A DNA stretch of 9,290 bases from Elusimicrobiota bacterium (GTDB lineage Bacteria; Elusimicrobiota; Elusimicrobia; FEN-1173): contig JADKCG010000036.1 of the NCBI GenBank assembly GCA_016714745.1, positions 1-9,290 on the forward strand, given 5' to 3'. Below are positions 8,166 to 9,290 of this stretch, one piece after another (the stretch's first letter is position 1; every line of letters starts with the position of its first letter). Position numbers and translations under genes: made by a program. A model generated the notes under the pieces. That model was not told where the DNA came from and did no database searches. It saw nothing but the letters and a program-made list of their open reading frames with translations.

Positions 8166-9290
8166 GTCTCGGTAACTCAAGAAAAGGACCGACCCGTTGA
8201 AAATATCTGCGCACGCCGTCCTGGCGGAGAGGATGGCACCAGTTTCTGAAATGCGGCCACGTCCGCACGGGCTGACGGTTGACAGAGACGATCGTCCCCC
8301 GGCTCCAACCCCCACCGGTCGCCTAACCCGCCCGGCGCTCGACGATCACGGTCACCACCCCAGGTTCCCGAGGGAACACCCACCGATGGGCCCGATCCGG
8401 GGTTACGGGAGCAACCGGGCGCCTTCCCAATCCAAAATCGATTTGCCGGGTTCGTCCGTCTTGGCCCCGGGCTGATCAGAGGGGGTCCGTTGGCATTTCG
8501 ACGTGGTTGACCCGGAGAGGGCCGTTATTTTTCGTCACGAACGACGTCCCGTCCTGGTTTCTGGGGGAGCCGTCCGCGCCACAGGTCCACCAGCAAGTCC
8601 GGTTGGTCGGCGTCGCTGGCCGTCAAACCGAACGATCACATCGCCCGTTGAGGCCCGCCTTTTCCGCGGGAACCGGGTCTGCACTCCGAATTGATCATCA
8701 CCTTCTGCTTTTCGGAAGATCGAATTGTTTCGCCATCACCTCGTTGACCGCCAGGATCTCGACGCCCATCCACCCCCGCACCACGTGCCCTTTTTCGATC
8801 AACTGTTCCATGATGTCTTTGATCCGGTTGGCGGGAATCGCAAACCCAATGCCCGCGAACACCCCGGTCGGCGCATAGATGGCGGTGTTGATCCTACGAC
8901 TTCGCCGCGGATGTTCACCAAGGGCCGCCGGAATTGCCCCCGGTTGATGGCCGCGTCTGTCTGAAATAGGCCGGAATAGTCATCCCTCGATGTTCAGCGA
9001 TTGCCTCATGGCGGAAGATGACCTCACGGTGACAGTCTGGTTCCAACCCAAACGGACTGCCAACGGCAATGGCCCAGTCCCCCACCCGCACCTTCTCCGA
9101 ATCACCCAAACACCAGGCGAGGGGGGCATGGTTTGATCTGAATCACGGCCAAATCCGAGCGCGGATCCGGAGCCCACCACTTTCCCCTGTGAACTTTTTC
9201 TCTTCAGGCGACCGGAAGGTCACCGTCAGTTCATCCGCCCCCGCACCACGTGCTCGTTGGTGAGGATGTAATCCGCGGGGATCCACCACC
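8157..9290 (-). CDS. HtrA/DegP-type serine protease with two PDZ domains (5' end outside window)
   Basis: This is a periplasmic S1C protease of the HtrA/Deg family, which degrades or refolds damaged envelope proteins. The catalytic triad is visible: His in YILTNEHVV (codon 9250-9252), Asp in RSDLAVIQI (codon 9153-9155), and Ser in GNSGGP (codon 8930-8932). VRVGDWAIAVGSPFGL and GMTIPAYF are family landmarks. PDZ 1 follows with GWMGVEILAVNEVMAKQFDL and GDVIVRFDG. PDZ 2 has GGTIVSVNRQPVR, and the protein ends FFLSYRDGK at a TAA (8157-8159). The signal peptide and N-terminus lie beyond the right edge. Indels break the frame at many points: one G missing from the run near 9235, one base off in TTCCAG (8962), an extra G near 8935 and a missing T near 8921, all repaired by single-base homopolymer changes. 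The next gene starts 2 bases downstream, showing co-transcription. Confidence 0.85.

Overview
The window reads as a piece of a Gram-negative-type bacterial chromosome, sequenced with many small insertions and deletions. Gene style (a secreted propeller/FnIII/FG-GAP protein, a large YfhO-like membrane protein, an AAA_14-DUF4143 ATPase) fits Elusimicrobiota or a similar deep-branching environmental lineage. That placement is inference from protein style, not from a marker gene. Almost every gene is legible only by switching frame several times. The breaks often fall in homopolymers and affect conserved housekeeping-type domains as well as accessory ones, so I read the genes as intact loci with consensus errors rather than as a row of pseudogenes.

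Left third (1-3107, minus strand): the 5' part of a large exported protein that runs off the left edge. It has a signal peptide, twelve ~60-residue NHL-like blades arranged as two six-blade sets, one fibronectin III-like domain, and at least three FG-GAP/VCBS calcium-loop repeats. Positions 3108-3607 form a divergent intergenic region. It holds an unrecognised weak ORF on the minus strand and, close to the next gene, a promoter-like segment with a perfect GGACTT-gat-AAGTCC dyad.

Middle (3608-about 4754, plus strand): an AAA_14/DUF4143 ATPase, frameshifted, with a damaged Walker A and a clear Walker B. It is followed by about 190 bases without a supportable gene and a 13-bp perfect inverted repeat (4947-4990). 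Next (5040-7235, plus strand) is a YfhO-family multi-span membrane protein, probably a GT-C-type glycosyltransferase, broken into many frame segments.

Right (about 7172-9290, minus strand): a two-gene operon transcribed towards the YfhO gene. First comes an HtrA/DegP-type periplasmic serine protease (5' end beyond the right edge; all three catalytic residues visible; two PDZ domains). Two bases after its stop begins a response regulator with a normal receiver domain and a GGDEF-like output domain whose signature reads GSADF. The YfhO gene and this operon converge and their 3' ends probably overlap.

No rRNA, tRNA, CRISPR array, insertion sequence or phage gene could be supported. The points most worth a second look are the six-blade higher-order repeat, the degenerate GGDEF regulator coupled to HtrA, and the operator-like dyad in front of the ATPase.
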